Source of the DNA: Euglena gracilis
Lineage: Eukaryota; Euglenida; Euglenophyceae; Euglenales
NCBI GenBank assembly: GCA_039621445.1
Contig: CP154956.1
Location: forward strand, 65,674,257 to 65,738,256
Length of the DNA: 64,000 nt
Direction: 5' to 3'
Position 1 is the stretch's first letter, and each line of letters opens with the position of its first letter. Positions 21,501-48,642 of this stretch are shown here, one piece after another. Below the pieces are notes generated by a model. The model saw nothing but the letters and a program-made list of their open reading frames with translations, was not told the origin of the DNA and did not search any database. Both the position numbers and the translations under genes were made by a program.

Positions 21501-22089
21501 TTTTAGAAAGTTTTGTTTTTTTATCGACCCAGCCCAGCCCAGCCCCCTCCAGCCCCGGACCCCCCCTCCCCCCCTATCCCCCGGGGGGGGGGTCCAGCCA
21601 GCAGCTCGTTTCCAGCCAGCAGCCTTTTTTGCCAGCCGGAGGCTGGACCCCCCCCCCCCGGTCCTCAAGAAATTCCCTGACCACAAGAGCTCTTGTGAAC
21701 CAAAGAGTGCCCCATAGAAATAGACAGGCACCTTCGAGGTGTCGAAGAAAAAAATGCCAAAGGCCTTCGGAGGGATGGCAAACCTTTAGTGATTTGGATA
21801 CTGCAGTTGGTGCCCCTCGGAATGCCGACAAAAGCCCACCTCCTCTCCTTGGCCCCCTTGACCCCTCAACCCTCAACTCAACCCTCTTAACCGTAAGGCT
21901 TCCAGCCATCAAACTGAAACCAGGAACTGGAAGCCTTCGCTTTCCATTGTGTATGCGACGGGCTGAGTCTGCGGCCCCTGCCTCTTTCTCCGGGCGGCAC
22001 TGGAGATCACGGCCCGCCTCCGAGAGCTGGACCCCGACGACCCGGTGAAGTACGATTTCGCTCTGTACGGCTCGGGGGCGATCCAGTGA
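18415..22089 (+). CDS. TIGR02757/DUF2400 family protein, five exons
   Basis: Conserved protein family of unknown function, best known from bacteria. Five plus-strand exons carry the family's landmarks in order: ALKAELDLLYGKYCTAAFI and DPIQIPHRYT at the N-terminus, PADIEIMAFLAALLSFGGRR, FTAAHLHDVLRFLKHAY, KKLNMFLRWMVRRDAVDFGL, LDVHSFAACQRLGL, and LRELDPDDPVKYDFALYGSG just before the stop TGA at 22,087-22,089. The encoded length of roughly 235 residues is close to the family's usual 230-260, so the gene seems complete apart from a few N-terminal residues. Introns are GT-AG (2/3, 4/5) and GC-AG (3/4). The 1/2 junction is unresolved. I do not propose a biochemical activity. Confidence 0.88.
18590..19020. 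repeat. G-tract repeats with GGTCTACTT/GGTCTA words in intron 1
   Basis: GGGTCTACTTTTTGGG, GGGTCTACTTATGTTTTTGGG and GGTGGTCTATTTTTGGG recur, with matching C-run partners and an AAAATGGCAAAATGCC core. This is another variant of the repeated-word foldback plan. Confidence 0.5.
19137..19337 (+). CDS. DUF2400 gene exon 2
   Basis: It encodes DIEIMAFLAALLSFGGRRGF, then LPKLLQLCDVI and ACQAFLRDASG. The 3' end is GGC before GTCAGA in phase 0. The open frame extends upstream of 19,137 through a C run, so the true 5' edge is unsettled. Confidence 0.88.
19543..19711 (+). CDS. DUF2400 gene exon 3
   Basis: It starts after CGCCTTCCAG in phase 0 and encodes YRYFTAAHLHDVLRFLKHAY, then GIALAAYCDTGDVTAVLHAF. 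It ends CCAG before GCTGAATT in phase 1. Confidence 0.88.
19712..19813 (+). mobile_element. 102-bp GC-AG intron that is itself an inverted-repeat element (introner-like)
   Basis: Intron 3 of the DUF2400 gene. It begins GCTGAATTGAAGG and ends GGTTGGTCAAACATAG. The two ends are imperfect inverted repeats (5' GGCTGAATTGAA, reverse complement of the 3' end GGCTATGTTTGACC). The middle is a G run, ACCAGGCACCCCAGGGCACTC and a CCCCCGGGGGG dyad. A 280-bp relative at 54,343-54,622 shares both ends. Splicing here keeps the frame exactly (phase 1). The whole intron is therefore the element. Confidence 0.75.
19814..20032 (+). CDS. DUF2400 gene exon 4
   Basis: It encodes VRFVGDPRSSACKKLNMFLR, WMVRRDAVDFGLWPEI and LYLPLDVHSFAACQRLGL, the best conserved block of the family. 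It ends before GTGGAG in phase 1, matching exon 5. Confidence 0.92.
20351..20466. repeat. 57-bp direct tandem duplication
   Basis: Two nearly perfect copies of CCCAAATAAGTTTGACCCCC, then AAATATAATGCCCCCC and TGAGAGTCTTAAAATCCCAC, the second starting near 20,408. Confidence 0.9.
21535..21680. repeat. C/G-tract element with CCAGCCAGCAGC word
   Basis: Runs of C then G around 21,560-21,590, then GTCCAGCCAGCAGCTC, TTCCAGCCAGCAGCC and CCAGCCGGAGGCTGG, then a C run. A relative lies at 30,620-30,780 (CACCAGCCAGCAGCTC, ACAGCCAGCAGCCC). Confidence 0.65.
21968..22089 (+). CDS. DUF2400 gene exon 5, stop TGA
   Basis: It starts after GGCTGAG in the phase exon 4 requires and encodes LEITARLRELDPDDPVKYDF, then ALYGSGAIQ and the stop. 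This is the family's diagnostic C-terminus. Confidence 0.9.
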
Positions 22090-24390
22090 CGGCCACTGTG
22101 CTCCCTCGCCACGTCTTCGATTGGTTGTCGATTGCAGGCCTTGTCAGGCTTTCCCTGGCGTGCCATGGAAAAAAACCTCTTTTTGCACCCGCAAACACAC
22201 TTCTCAAACAGGTATACAAATGAACTCTTGTCAGGTTCTGATCGTTAAATATTATTGGCAGCTGTTGTTTATACGACCCCCCCGGGGGGCGTATAATCAT
22301 TCCATCATTCCATTTTTTTGTGTTATTGATGGAGTGGGGTTAGGGTTAGGAGTTCAGCCTAATTTTATGTCTAATTTGTGCACCTAACAGTAATCTATGA
22401 GTTAGGCCTAAAGTTAGGCTGAACTCCTTACCCTGACCCTACTGCATCAACAACAATTTTTTTTTTGAAATGGTTACACGGCCCCCGGGGGTGGCATAAA
22501 AACAATAGCTGCCATATTTTTTAGTCCAGCAACTCCAGCAGTTGCAATCTGTGTCAGTAGCATGTGTCCACAATTTTGATCGGTTGAATAGCATCTTTCC
22601 TCTGCTTCTCTTGCACGTTTTTTTTGGTGATTGGGGCACACCGCCAATCCCACCAAATCCGTTTCATTGGCGACGTCCCTTTAGAAGGAAAAAAAGGACA
22701 ATCCATTTATTTTTTTTGTTTGTGCAACTGTGACCGTGCGAGGATGGAGAAGAGCAGAATTTGCTGCTGTCATTCCTGTCCCTGAAAAGCGTGGCGGTAC
22801 TTTTCTTTGGTCCATCGCATATGGTGCCTGGTGGGAATTTCGCCGTATCCCCACTCAAGGCTCAAGGTATGCGCCCGCTTGACAGTTTGAGTCAGAGTTT
22901 GAACTGGAATAAAGCCAAACCAATTTCAATTTGGAAGTGAGAAGTCTGCTCTTACCAAAAAGTCACCCACTTTTTTTTTCAGGCATCCCATGCAATTGGT
23001 TCCTTGTGGGGAGGGTTGCCAACAGCGTAGGACGCTTTCTGCTTGGACACCTTTTGCGGGTCCACGTGTCGAACCGGGAATGATGATTTCCCTGCGGTGT
23101 GCCTCCTCCTCCCCTGCAGTGGCCCACCAATGTACTCCGCCCGCGGCCTCACCGGCAGCAGTGCCTGGCAGTCCCTGCACTCCCCCCAGCACCGAAGTCC
23201 GGCCGAGCTGCACACAGGTTCCTCCCATGGTATTGCGTTGGAAACGGTGATGGCCAAGGGAGGCACGGGTCTTTTTGGAGGTTTTCGGCCGCTTCAGTCC
23301 GTTGAGAAAGGCCCTGGCAGCAATCCATGTGTGGCCAACTGGCGGTCCACAAGCCACCTCTGACACCACTGACGCCTACGTCATTGAAGTTCATGCCGCT
23401 GTTCGGCCCTATGGAAAGGGACGCTGCTGCTGCAGCGGAACAACACTTGCATTTAAACAGCAATGCCCTTTGTCAGAATGTCGTGCTAGGCTGGGTTGGG
23501 TTCTGCAGTCAAGGACTGGTGACAGACAAGCAGAGCATTTTCATGTGGCTGGCTTCACCCGTCCCTGTCAATAGAATATCAGGGCAATCGTTGGGGCCTG
23601 GAAACTAGGTTTCAGTGCCAAGCCATGTCGGCCACCGTTTCCATGCGACGTTGGCGGGTGTGTGTCCCTCTTGTGTTGGCCGGAGGGTAATGAGGTTTTC
23701 TCACGGTCTCCCTGTGTCGCTCGACCAGTCAATCAAATTGGGCCCCGCACCACCCTGTCCTCCGCCCAGGGAGAGTGTGGTGGGTTTCCCTCTCTGAAAA
23801 TTGAATCTTGAAGCTTTCGTTTGTGTTTTCTTCTTGTGGTTCCCCCCCCCCCCCCCCCAGTGGGTCCACCCACCACTCCCACAGGTTGTGGTTTCTTCTG
23901 GGTTCAGGTTACGGCCAACTTTGAAGTGAGAGAAAGCCTTATCTCTTTTTTTTCTGGTGGCGCAAGCGCAAGGTTTTCATTCCAACAGATTGGCAGATTC
24001 AAATAATGATGGCTTGTGCCTCCAGTGATTTCGCCCGCAAATCATCTCAAATCAATTTGCAACCTCAGCTTGATTTCCAAACCATTACTCTTTAAATTCA
24101 GTGTTTTCCCTGCAACTCCGATTTCATTGGGGCAAACAACGTCCCATATCGGCTCCATTGAACTGGTGTCAATCCCACATGTACACTGTAAAGGCAATCA
24201 CCGGGGACCTGGAATGAAACCCTGGGCGCCCAGCTGCCCTTGCGGCCCCTGCGGGGTGATAGGCCGCCAGGGCCAGCTGTGCGCCTGGTCCCTGATGTGG
24301 CCCATTTTGTACTATTTTGGCCTGTTTCGACCTTTTTTTGCCGTTTTTGGGCCATTTTGGGGTTAAAAAATCGAAAATTTCAAAATACCT
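22090..24390. other. Region between the DUF2400 gene and the 2.6-kb element
   Basis: Apart from the foldback repeat at 22,253-22,515, it holds open frames around 22,990-23,370 and 23,327-23,610 that overlap on both strands. Their composition is somewhat coding-like, but no motif or splice pair lets me choose a strand. I call no gene. Confidence 0.4.
22253..22515. mobile_element. Foldback element with ~115-bp inverted arms
   Basis: The left arm (about 22,253-22,374) runs TTGGCAGCTGTTGTTTAT, a CCCCCCGGGGGG dyad, then GATGGAGTGGGGTTAGGGTT and AGGAGTTCAGCCTAA. The right arm (about 22,400-22,515) is its imperfect reverse complement, with TTAGGCTGAACTCC, CCCTACTGCATCAAC, a CCCCCGGGGG dyad and AACAATAGCTGCCA. 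The loop is about 25 bp. No protein is encoded. Confidence 0.85.
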
Positions 24391-24395
24391 CCAGA
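24391..24395. other. Left copy of the putative CCAGA target duplication
   Basis: CCAGA directly abuts the left inverted repeat and is matched at 27,019-27,023. Five bases can agree by chance about once in a thousand, so this supports rather than proves transposition. Confidence 0.6.
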
Positions 24396-24868
24396 CTTAG
24401 GCGGCGCGAATTGCCCAAATTTTTTTCGATTTTTTGCACGCTTGGGGTGCGCGGGTTTCCGTTTACGAAACTCACTGTTATGTGCTCGAAATTTTGAGAG
24501 GATGGCACCAGCACAAAAATTTGGGTCGTTAAGGGTCCATTTTAAGCATTTTGACAAAGTGGCGATATTGAGAATTTATGGTCGTTTTAGGGGGGGTTTT
24601 GGAAAACACCCCCCTGGAACGCCCTGAAATTTTGAAAAACAGAAAACGGCCGGAGAACACCTGGCCACCGGAGCCCGGGTTGTTTGGCGTTGCTGTCGGA
24701 CCCCCCTCTGGAAGGGGGGTGACACGGTGTGGCAGGTGAAGGAGAGGCACCCGCTTAAGCAACCCGCGCATTTTTGGACCTCTCGTGAGTGCCGAGGTCC
24801 AGTGACGGGGGAGGTGAACACACAACAGTGCCCAAAAGATGCTATAATTTCTGGAAGAGATGTTTTAA

Positions 24869-25422
24869 GCGGTAAACCGCGCAAAATGAGTTTTTGTGAT
24901 GAAGAGATGCTGGCCTACCGGAGGGGACTGGACTGGGAACAAAGGTAAAAATGAGATTAGGCGGTTTACCGCGTACAGAAGTGATGATTCCTCAGGCGGA
25001 AACCCGCGCAGAAGGGTTTCAGAAAGAGAACAGTTCGTGTTTGTGGATGACATGTGGGAGCGGGAAGTGGGAACGCGCAGAAACCTCCAGAAGTGGGTCA
25101 TCACGTGAAGTTGTGAATGAACAAGTTTGGGGGAGAGGGAGGAGGACTTTGGGTCGTTATTGAACGATGGCAGTGCGCGGTTATCCGCCTACTTCGTTTT
25201 TAGTTTGCGCGGGTTTCCGCACAGATGAGGTTTGAGCGGAAACCCGCGTGGAGCTTGTTGCTGTCCTGATGGGTTGTGTTTTGTGATATTTTGGTGTCCC
25301 AAAGTGTCGGTGTCAGTGGTGACGTGTGGCGACATCGTTTTTGACAGTTGGTCGGGACAGGTTGAAAGGGAGCTGTGGCTGCTGCGCCGTGACAGCAAGC
25401 AACCGAGCAGGCGGAAACCCGC
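24869..25422. repeat. Left cluster of seven GCGG-N4-CCGC sites
   Basis: Exact sites lie at 24,869, 24,961, 24,996, 25,177, 25,209, 25,236 and 25,411 (12 bp each), with inner bases TAAA, TTTA, AAAC, TTAT, GTTT, AAAC and AAAC. A near match with one mismatch lies at 24,451. They are short dyads typical of protein-binding sites. Confidence 0.9.
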
Positions 25423-25440
25423 CTGGCATTTGAGCAGGAG

Positions 25441-25809
25441 GTGGACACCCTCCTCTGCAATTCGGACGCAGTAATGTTCCCCCTGGCTAGTGCTGAAGGG
25501 GTGGCTGCAGGGACAGCAGTGGAACGCACGTGTCAGTTGCCAGGCCGGGTGAGCTGCGGTGGAGAAGATGTTTTGTTACCGTCCCGAAAAACGGCCAAAA
25601 AACTGAGACTGATTTCTCAGGAGGAACAAAAGCACCTCCCAGAGCCCTCCTCCTGGAACCCAACGGTGTTGGTGGCCCAAAATCAGGGTTTGGGGAAGGC
25701 TGACGAAGAAGTGATTCAAGATATGGACGGAGAAACGCCTGTTTCAGCAGTTGGTGGCAGCAGTCGAACAATTTCGGGGGGTTTTCGGAAGATATCCTCC
25801 AGGTTCTGA
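25441..25809 (+). CDS. Unrecognised 122-codon open frame inside the 2.6-kb element
   Basis: It begins ATGGACACC and its product has an acidic/Ser-rich second half. It sits in the site-free middle of the element. I see no catalytic motif, zinc finger or helix-turn-helix. It could be a remnant of an element protein or chance. On this evidence alone it is not a firm gene. Confidence 0.2.
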   Translation: MDTLLCNSDAVMFPLASAEGVAAGTAVERTCQLPGRVSCGGEDVLLPSRKTAKKLRLISQEEQKHLPEPSSWNPTVLVAQNQGLGKADEEVIQDMDGETPVSAVGGSSRTISGGFRKISSRF

Positions 25810-26569
25810 GAAAATCAAGGCCTTTTTAATTGTTTTTTGAAACAGTGTTACAGCATTTTTCCTTTGAAAAGCTGCAGTTTTTGCTGAAATTCAGACAGAA
25901 TGCCCAAACCACCTCTTTTTTTCTGGCTCTTCTTCCTTTGGGGTCGGCAACATGCCTCCGGAGGAGGCAACGGTGGTCTCCACCGTCAGAAGCCGTGTGG
26001 GAGGGGGGGTAAACCAGAAGGCGGTCGTTCTCAACCAACGCCGGGTCGATGTTTGACCCGATGCATCTGGCTTCCATCCATGTAACCACTCTCGACACAA
26101 GTGTCTCCGGTCCTTTTGGAAACCACCCCTGCTCTGAGTGCCCAAGTTTAAGGGCTGGCCGTCTCTCCTCGGTTGGTCAACCCCTGCTGGTGCAATCTCC
26201 TCTCCCTGGTTTCCGTAAACCTCCACCCCTCAAACTCACCACAACACGCCAGACGCCATTCAGTTGCAAACTGCCTGGCGACCTGGCAACAAAGTCTGTC
26301 GTCCGTGTACTCCGCAAAGATTCACGCCTGTGACTGGTGTCGCAAGTAGGGTTGCAAAACTTTGCCAACAAACCAGCAGACTTCTTTTCTAGGGTGGTTT
26401 CCATCTTCTACCCCCATCCCATCGTCAACAAATGCTTTGCTTTTTCTGCCCACCCTCAACCCGGCCACACGGATTCCCGCTTACACCCAGTCGCTTTACA
26501 CTCAACACGTATACACACATACCAGGCGGATTCCCTCCCACCAGTCATCAACTGTTTGTGTTATTGTAC

Positions 26570-26874
26570 GCGGTAATCCGCGCACAATGCACTTGTACGC
26601 GGTTATCCGCGTACAAGTGCATTGTGCGCGGATTACCGCCCAAACGTTTAACTCCGTTGTCTGTCACCTCTTCTTTCGTTTTACGCGGTTATCCGCACAC
26701 ACTTGTATTGTTCACTCGTCTCTCAAATACTGTTATTAACATAAACCATGGACACACAGCCCCGTGTCACACCCGTTCAAAGTCAGTGTTTTCCGAGCCA
26801 TTTCAAACAGTTCTAGTACACTCCCAAATCACACAACTCACACGCAATCGGAAATCGGCTAAGCGGAATACCGC
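26570..26874. repeat. Right cluster of five GCGG-N4-CCGC sites
   Basis: Exact sites lie at 26,570, 26,599, 26,628, 26,685 and 26,863 (inner TAAT, TTAT, ATTA, TTAT and AATA). The first three form a 70-bp near-perfect palindrome at 26,570-26,639. Confidence 0.9.
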
Positions 26875-27084
26875 GCAAAACCACTTCTGTTAAATTTTGG
26901 CCCAAAGCCGCCACACACCCCTCTCAGCTCAAATCTTTTTGCCCTTTTAGGTGTTTTTAAAACAGCCAAAAAACGCCAAAAAACGCAAAAATCGGTTGGG
27001 CAATTCGCGCCGCCTAAGCCAGAATGGTGGCCAAACAAAGGAAATCACTGGGAAAATGAGGTGCATCGTTTTCCTGCATTTTCT

Positions 27085-27221
27085 TTTGGGTCCGTCGCTG
27101 TGGTTCCGGGTCGCCCGTACTGCCCTGGCCACAACTCCGACCCCTCCCCAACCGTCCTGCCGGACAACGTCTCCCTCACCCTGTCTGACGCTGAGGAGGA
27201 CCCCTTCAACAAACCCCTGGC
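27085..27221 (+). CDS. Candidate exon, unrecognised
   Basis: GC-rich open stretch reading VAVVPGRPYCPGHNSDPSPT and DNVSLTLSDAEEDPFNKPL, ending at GGC before GTGGCT. Composition and codon use look like the confirmed exons. The 5' edge is unclear and no family is recognised. Confidence 0.35.
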
Positions 27222-27314
27222 GTGGCTTGCCCCCCCCCCCGTGCCCCACACCCGTGCCCCACACCCGTGCCCCACACCCCTTCCACCGTCCACTCAGAGC
27301 CTCATCTCTCTCTC

Positions 27315-27380
27315 TCACTCTCTCTCTGTGTGTGTGTGTAAGTGTGTGTTTGTTTTTGTGGGTGTGGGTGTGGGTGTGGG
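27315..27380. repeat. TC/TG and GGGTGT simple repeats
   Basis: A CTCTCT run, then TGTGTG, then GGGTGTGGGTGTGGG, immediately left of the dispersed coding-element copy. Confidence 0.9.
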
Positions 27381-27972
27381 CCTGTACACAAATTCGCCAA
27401 AGGCTGGGGAGATGGAATCAAGGCCAAGGAGGTCACCACTACAGGGGCCATGGGGGCCAATTCTACAAGCAAATCCCCTCAGGAAGGGGCAGAAAAGGTC
27501 TGTCCAACCCCCCAAATTCATCTAACACAACAGCCCCTCTCAGGGGGGAAAAGGGGGGGCCACAGCAGCCCCCCCCCAGATTTTCAGTGGGGTTGGAGGC
27601 CAAGAAGAATTCAAGGCCTGGAAGACCACCAGATGGATTATGGAAAAAGGTTTATACATGGAGGTCTTGGAGGCCAGCAGGGTGGACCCACAGTGGCCAC
27701 CAAGAAGCTAAGGAATATCATGCTGGAGAAAACCCCCGAGGGACCCACAGAGGCCATCTGCCAAAACAGGGGGAAAAAGGGACCCACAGTGGCCACCAAG
27801 AAGCTAAGGAATATCATGCTGGAGAAAACCCCCGAGGGACCCACAGAGGCCATCTGCCAAAACAGGGGGAAAAGGGGACCCACAGTGGCCACCAAGAAGC
27901 TAAGGAATATCATGCTGGAGAAAACCCCCGAGGGACCCACAGAGGCCATCTGCCAAAACAGTGGGAGGGGTG
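27381..27972 (+). mobile_element. Partial copy of the dispersed coding element, with a 96-bp triplication
   Basis: From CCTGTACACAAATTCGCC onward this matches 61,557-61,960 in the same orientation and the same frame (SKSPQEGAEKVC, FQWGWRPRR, IHGGLGG, GPTEAICQ). It lacks both the 5' and 3' thirds of the 61-kb frame. Three 96-bp tandem units start at 27,685, 27,781 and 27,877. They are almost identical and keep the frame (32 residues each). The corresponding stretch at 61.8 kb is single. Confidence 0.85.
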
Positions 27973-28070
27973 GGTGTGGGTGTGGGTGTGGGTGTGGGTG
28001 TGGGTGTGGGTGTGGGTGTGGGTGTGGGTGTGGGTGTGGGTGTGGGTGTGGGTGTGGGTGTGGGTGTGTT
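27965..28070. repeat. (GGGTGT)n hexanucleotide array
   Basis: About 17 uninterrupted units directly follow the 96-bp triplication. Confidence 0.97.
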
Positions 28071-28122
28071 TTTTGTGACTGGGGTTTGGGGCCGCGCCCG
28101 GCTGCCGCCTGGTGCAGGGCAG

Positions 28123-28293
28123 CCCACATCGGTGCTGCTGCCAGAGGAGGCCCTCGCAAAGGCGTTCAGTGGTGCGGCAGAGGGCGGCCTGGTCCGGCGG
28201 GCCCTCCTGCCGCGGGTGCTGTGTGAGGTGGACCCCAGGCTGGCCCCGGAGGCCGTGGACCACGCCCTCCGTCCGGGGGGCAGGGGGGGGTGA
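28123..28293 (+). CDS. Candidate terminal exon, unrecognised
   Basis: It follows GCAGGGCAG and reads VLLPEEALAKAFSGAAEGGL, then LCEVDPRLAPEAVDHAL, with a TGA at 28,291-28,293. It has a strong exon-like GC3 bias. I could not link it in phase to the stretch at 27.1 kb or name a family. Confidence 0.4.
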   Translation, partial: PTSVLLPEEALAKAFSGAAEGGLVRRALLPRVLCEVDPRLAPEAVDHALRPGGRGG

Positions 28294-30036
<1,743 letters not shown>

Positions 30037-30224
30037 TAGAGGACAACAACCCGCCGGTCACGTTCGAGCAGGCCCTCGCTGTGTACCATCAACTCCTCCA
30101 GCAGCCGGGCGACAAGGACGCCACGTCCAGCACTGCAACAGAGCAGCTGGGGGAGGCGAAGTCCACGGATTCGCGCTCGCTGTGCCAGCTGCTGATGTCC
30201 AGGGCTCTCTTCTTTCGGACTTAA
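30037..30224 (+). CDS. Candidate terminal exon, unrecognised
   Basis: It starts after CCTGTTGCAG and reads EDNNPPVTFEQALAVYHQLL, then LCQLLMSRALFFRT and a TAA at 30,222-30,224. It looks coding by composition. It may be the 3' end of the same unidentified gene as 28.1 kb or a different one. Confidence 0.4.
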
Positions 30225-30619
30225 AACCGTCATTTCCTCTGGGGTGCCAGTAGGTCCAACCTACTCAAGAGGTGGAAAGAAGACCTACCCAGCAATGCAT
30301 AATTGCTACGGTGTGACCTGTACTTTAGTTTGTAAACGTTTCAATTTCCCCCTTCAGCACTGGACACAGAATGGGACCTTTCCCCAAAAGGAGGGGTGAG
30401 ATGAAGAGGTTTGTACACCATGTTCGCTGCTCTTTTTGATGAATCTCAACTGAAGCCGATTCATTCAGGAGAATTGTTTCAGGGAAATTCATTCAGGATT
30501 CAGGGGATTCAAAGAATGTTTTCATCTCTCCCCTGTCCCTCTTCTTCTTTTTCTTTTTACTGGATTGACCTGGCCTTGTCCTCTGGATTGGACCCTCTTC
30601 TCCACCCCGGGGTATTTCT

Positions 30620-32040
30620 TAAGCCGGAGGGGACCCCATCCCCCGGAGGGGGGCACCAGCCAGCAGCTCAAATACAGCCAGCAGCCCAAATTGGGGCTGG
30701 GAGCCCCCCCCCCGGGGGGGGTCGAGTGAGACAAAGTTGGGTCCAGCCCGGCCGGAGACCGGGCCAGCTGGCCGCAGGCTGGCCAGCCAACTGGGCTGCC
30801 CAGCTCACCTATGCCTGCATTTCTTTCTCTCTTCACAGCCCGGCCCGGCCAGGCCCGGCCCGGCACGGCCGGCGGCCCCGCTGGCTGCCCAGCCCGGGCC
30901 GGGGCCGGGGGATTGAAAAACACTCATTTTTTGCTCAAAAACACTTTTTCCGGGTCCGGGAGGCCAAAAAACATTGCTTAGCCCGAAAATGACCCTAAGT
31001 CCATTGGTTTCAGGCCTAAAATGGGGGGCCGGGGGTCCAAGCACACTCATTTTCTGCTCGAAAACACTTTTCTCGGGTCCGGGAGGTTAAAAAACATGGT
31101 TTGGGGCAAAAAAAATTTCGAATTTTTTCTACTTTTTGACCCAAAAATGGCTAAGTCCACCGGCCTGGGGGGCAGGCCCCAGCCAGGGGGGCAGGCCCCA
31201 GCCAGGGGGGGCAGGGGGGGTCCGCGTCAGAAATTTTTTTTCGCTCAAAAACACTTTTTTTGCTGTTCTAAAGTGAAAAAAGGTGTTTTTGAGCAAAAAA
31301 AATTTCAAAATTTTGGGTCCCGACCTGCCTCCCGACCCCCCCTCACCCAGCCGCCCTGAGACCCCCATGTCCCCAGCAGGGGTCCCCGAATACCCAAAAC
31401 TGGCCCAAAATCGCACAACCAGGCCCCGGGAACCCCAAAAAAGACGGTCAAAACCCCCCCTACTAAACCTCATGATTGACCCCCTGGTTTGGGTCCCAAC
31501 TCCTCGTCTAGCCCGAGATACGGCCAATTTACGGTTTTGGGCCCCGAACAGGCCCGAAATGGCCAAAGTGGCAAATCTGGCCCAAAACCACAAAACGGCC
31601 GTGTCTCGGGCTAGGCGAGGAGTTGGCCCAAACCGCGCATACCGATCGATCGGGCGTCCCAAAGTTGTGGAAGGAGGTCCTCTTTACTTTTTCTCAACTC
31701 CGCAGCGTTTTCGAGATATTTTCAATTTTCGATTTTTTGACCCCAAAATGACCCTGCAATTTCCCGGGAAAAAAAACGGTAGACAACTTTTTTGCTCGGG
31801 CCATATCTCCGGACTGGCGTGGAGTTGCGGGTAACCTAAAGGCTCTGGAGAAACTAGGGATCGTCCCCTAACCTATAGGCTGTTCATTTTGGCGGCCAGG
31901 AAATCCAATCACATCGATAATCCTCGGGGGCCCGGACCTACTCAGGAGGGGGCGGGGGGGCAGGGGGGGCGGGGGGGTCGGACCCCCCCTCCGGCCCCGG
32001 TGGTAAGCTTCGCTCTTACTCTAAAGAGATAAGAGCTCAG
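30620..32040. repeat. Block of nested C/G-tract elements upstream of the cyclase exon
   Basis: It contains a CCAGCCAGCAGC-word element (30,640-30,730), GGCCCGGCC repeats (30,840-30,910), two ~125-bp spaced copies of CTCATTTT-TGCTC-AAAACACTTTT followed by CGGGTCCGGGAGG (near 30,922 and 31,045), a long hairpin at 31,486-31,634, and a terminal sequence ending AGAGATAAGAGCTCAG at 32,040. Confidence 0.7.
31486..31634. repeat. Long hairpin with ~57-bp arms
   Basis: The arms are GGTTTGGGTCCCAACTCCTC, then TCTAGCCCGAGATACGGCC..., and on the right ...GGCCGTGTCTCGGGCTAGGC, then GAGGAGTTGGCCCAAACC. Identity is roughly 85% by eye and the loop is about 35 nt. Confidence 0.9.
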
Positions 32041-48610
<16,570 letters not shown>

Positions 48611-48642
48611 TTGGTGGGAGACAAAATTCCTTTCTGCGTCGC

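Larger units (their letters stand above)
20033..21967 (+). other. DUF2400 intron 4, repeat-laden
   Basis: GT-AG intron of about 1.9 kb. It contains the 57-bp tandem duplication at 20,351-20,466, a C/G-tract element near 20,590-20,710, a relative of the NTH1 intron element at 20,940-21,070, and a CCAGCCAGCAGC-word element at 21,535-21,680. No further exon was found. Confidence 0.65.
24396..27018. mobile_element. 2.6-kb terminal-inverted-repeat element with GCGG-N4-CCGC site arrays
   Basis: The left end reads CTTAGGCGGCGCGAATTGCC and the right end is its exact reverse complement, ending 27,018. The match is 22 bp perfect, then imperfect. CCAGA lies immediately outside both ends (24,391-24,395 and 27,019-27,023), as expected for a 5-bp target duplication. 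Inside are twelve GCGG-N4-CCGC sites in two subterminal clusters. No open frame (longest about 120 codons) resembles a transposase, so it is probably non-autonomous. The family is not one I recognise. A 5-bp duplication is seen with Transib, but the ends do not look like CAC-type termini. Confidence 0.82.

Noticed and set aside
22990-23610. A possible gene between the DUF2400 gene and the 2.6-kb element
   Set aside because: Open frames on both strands look equally plausible. No motif or splice pair supports either.
24391-27023. A CRISPR array reading of the GCGG-N4-CCGC sites
   Set aside because: Spacing is irregular, the sites are 12-bp dyads rather than long direct repeats, and the window is eukaryotic.
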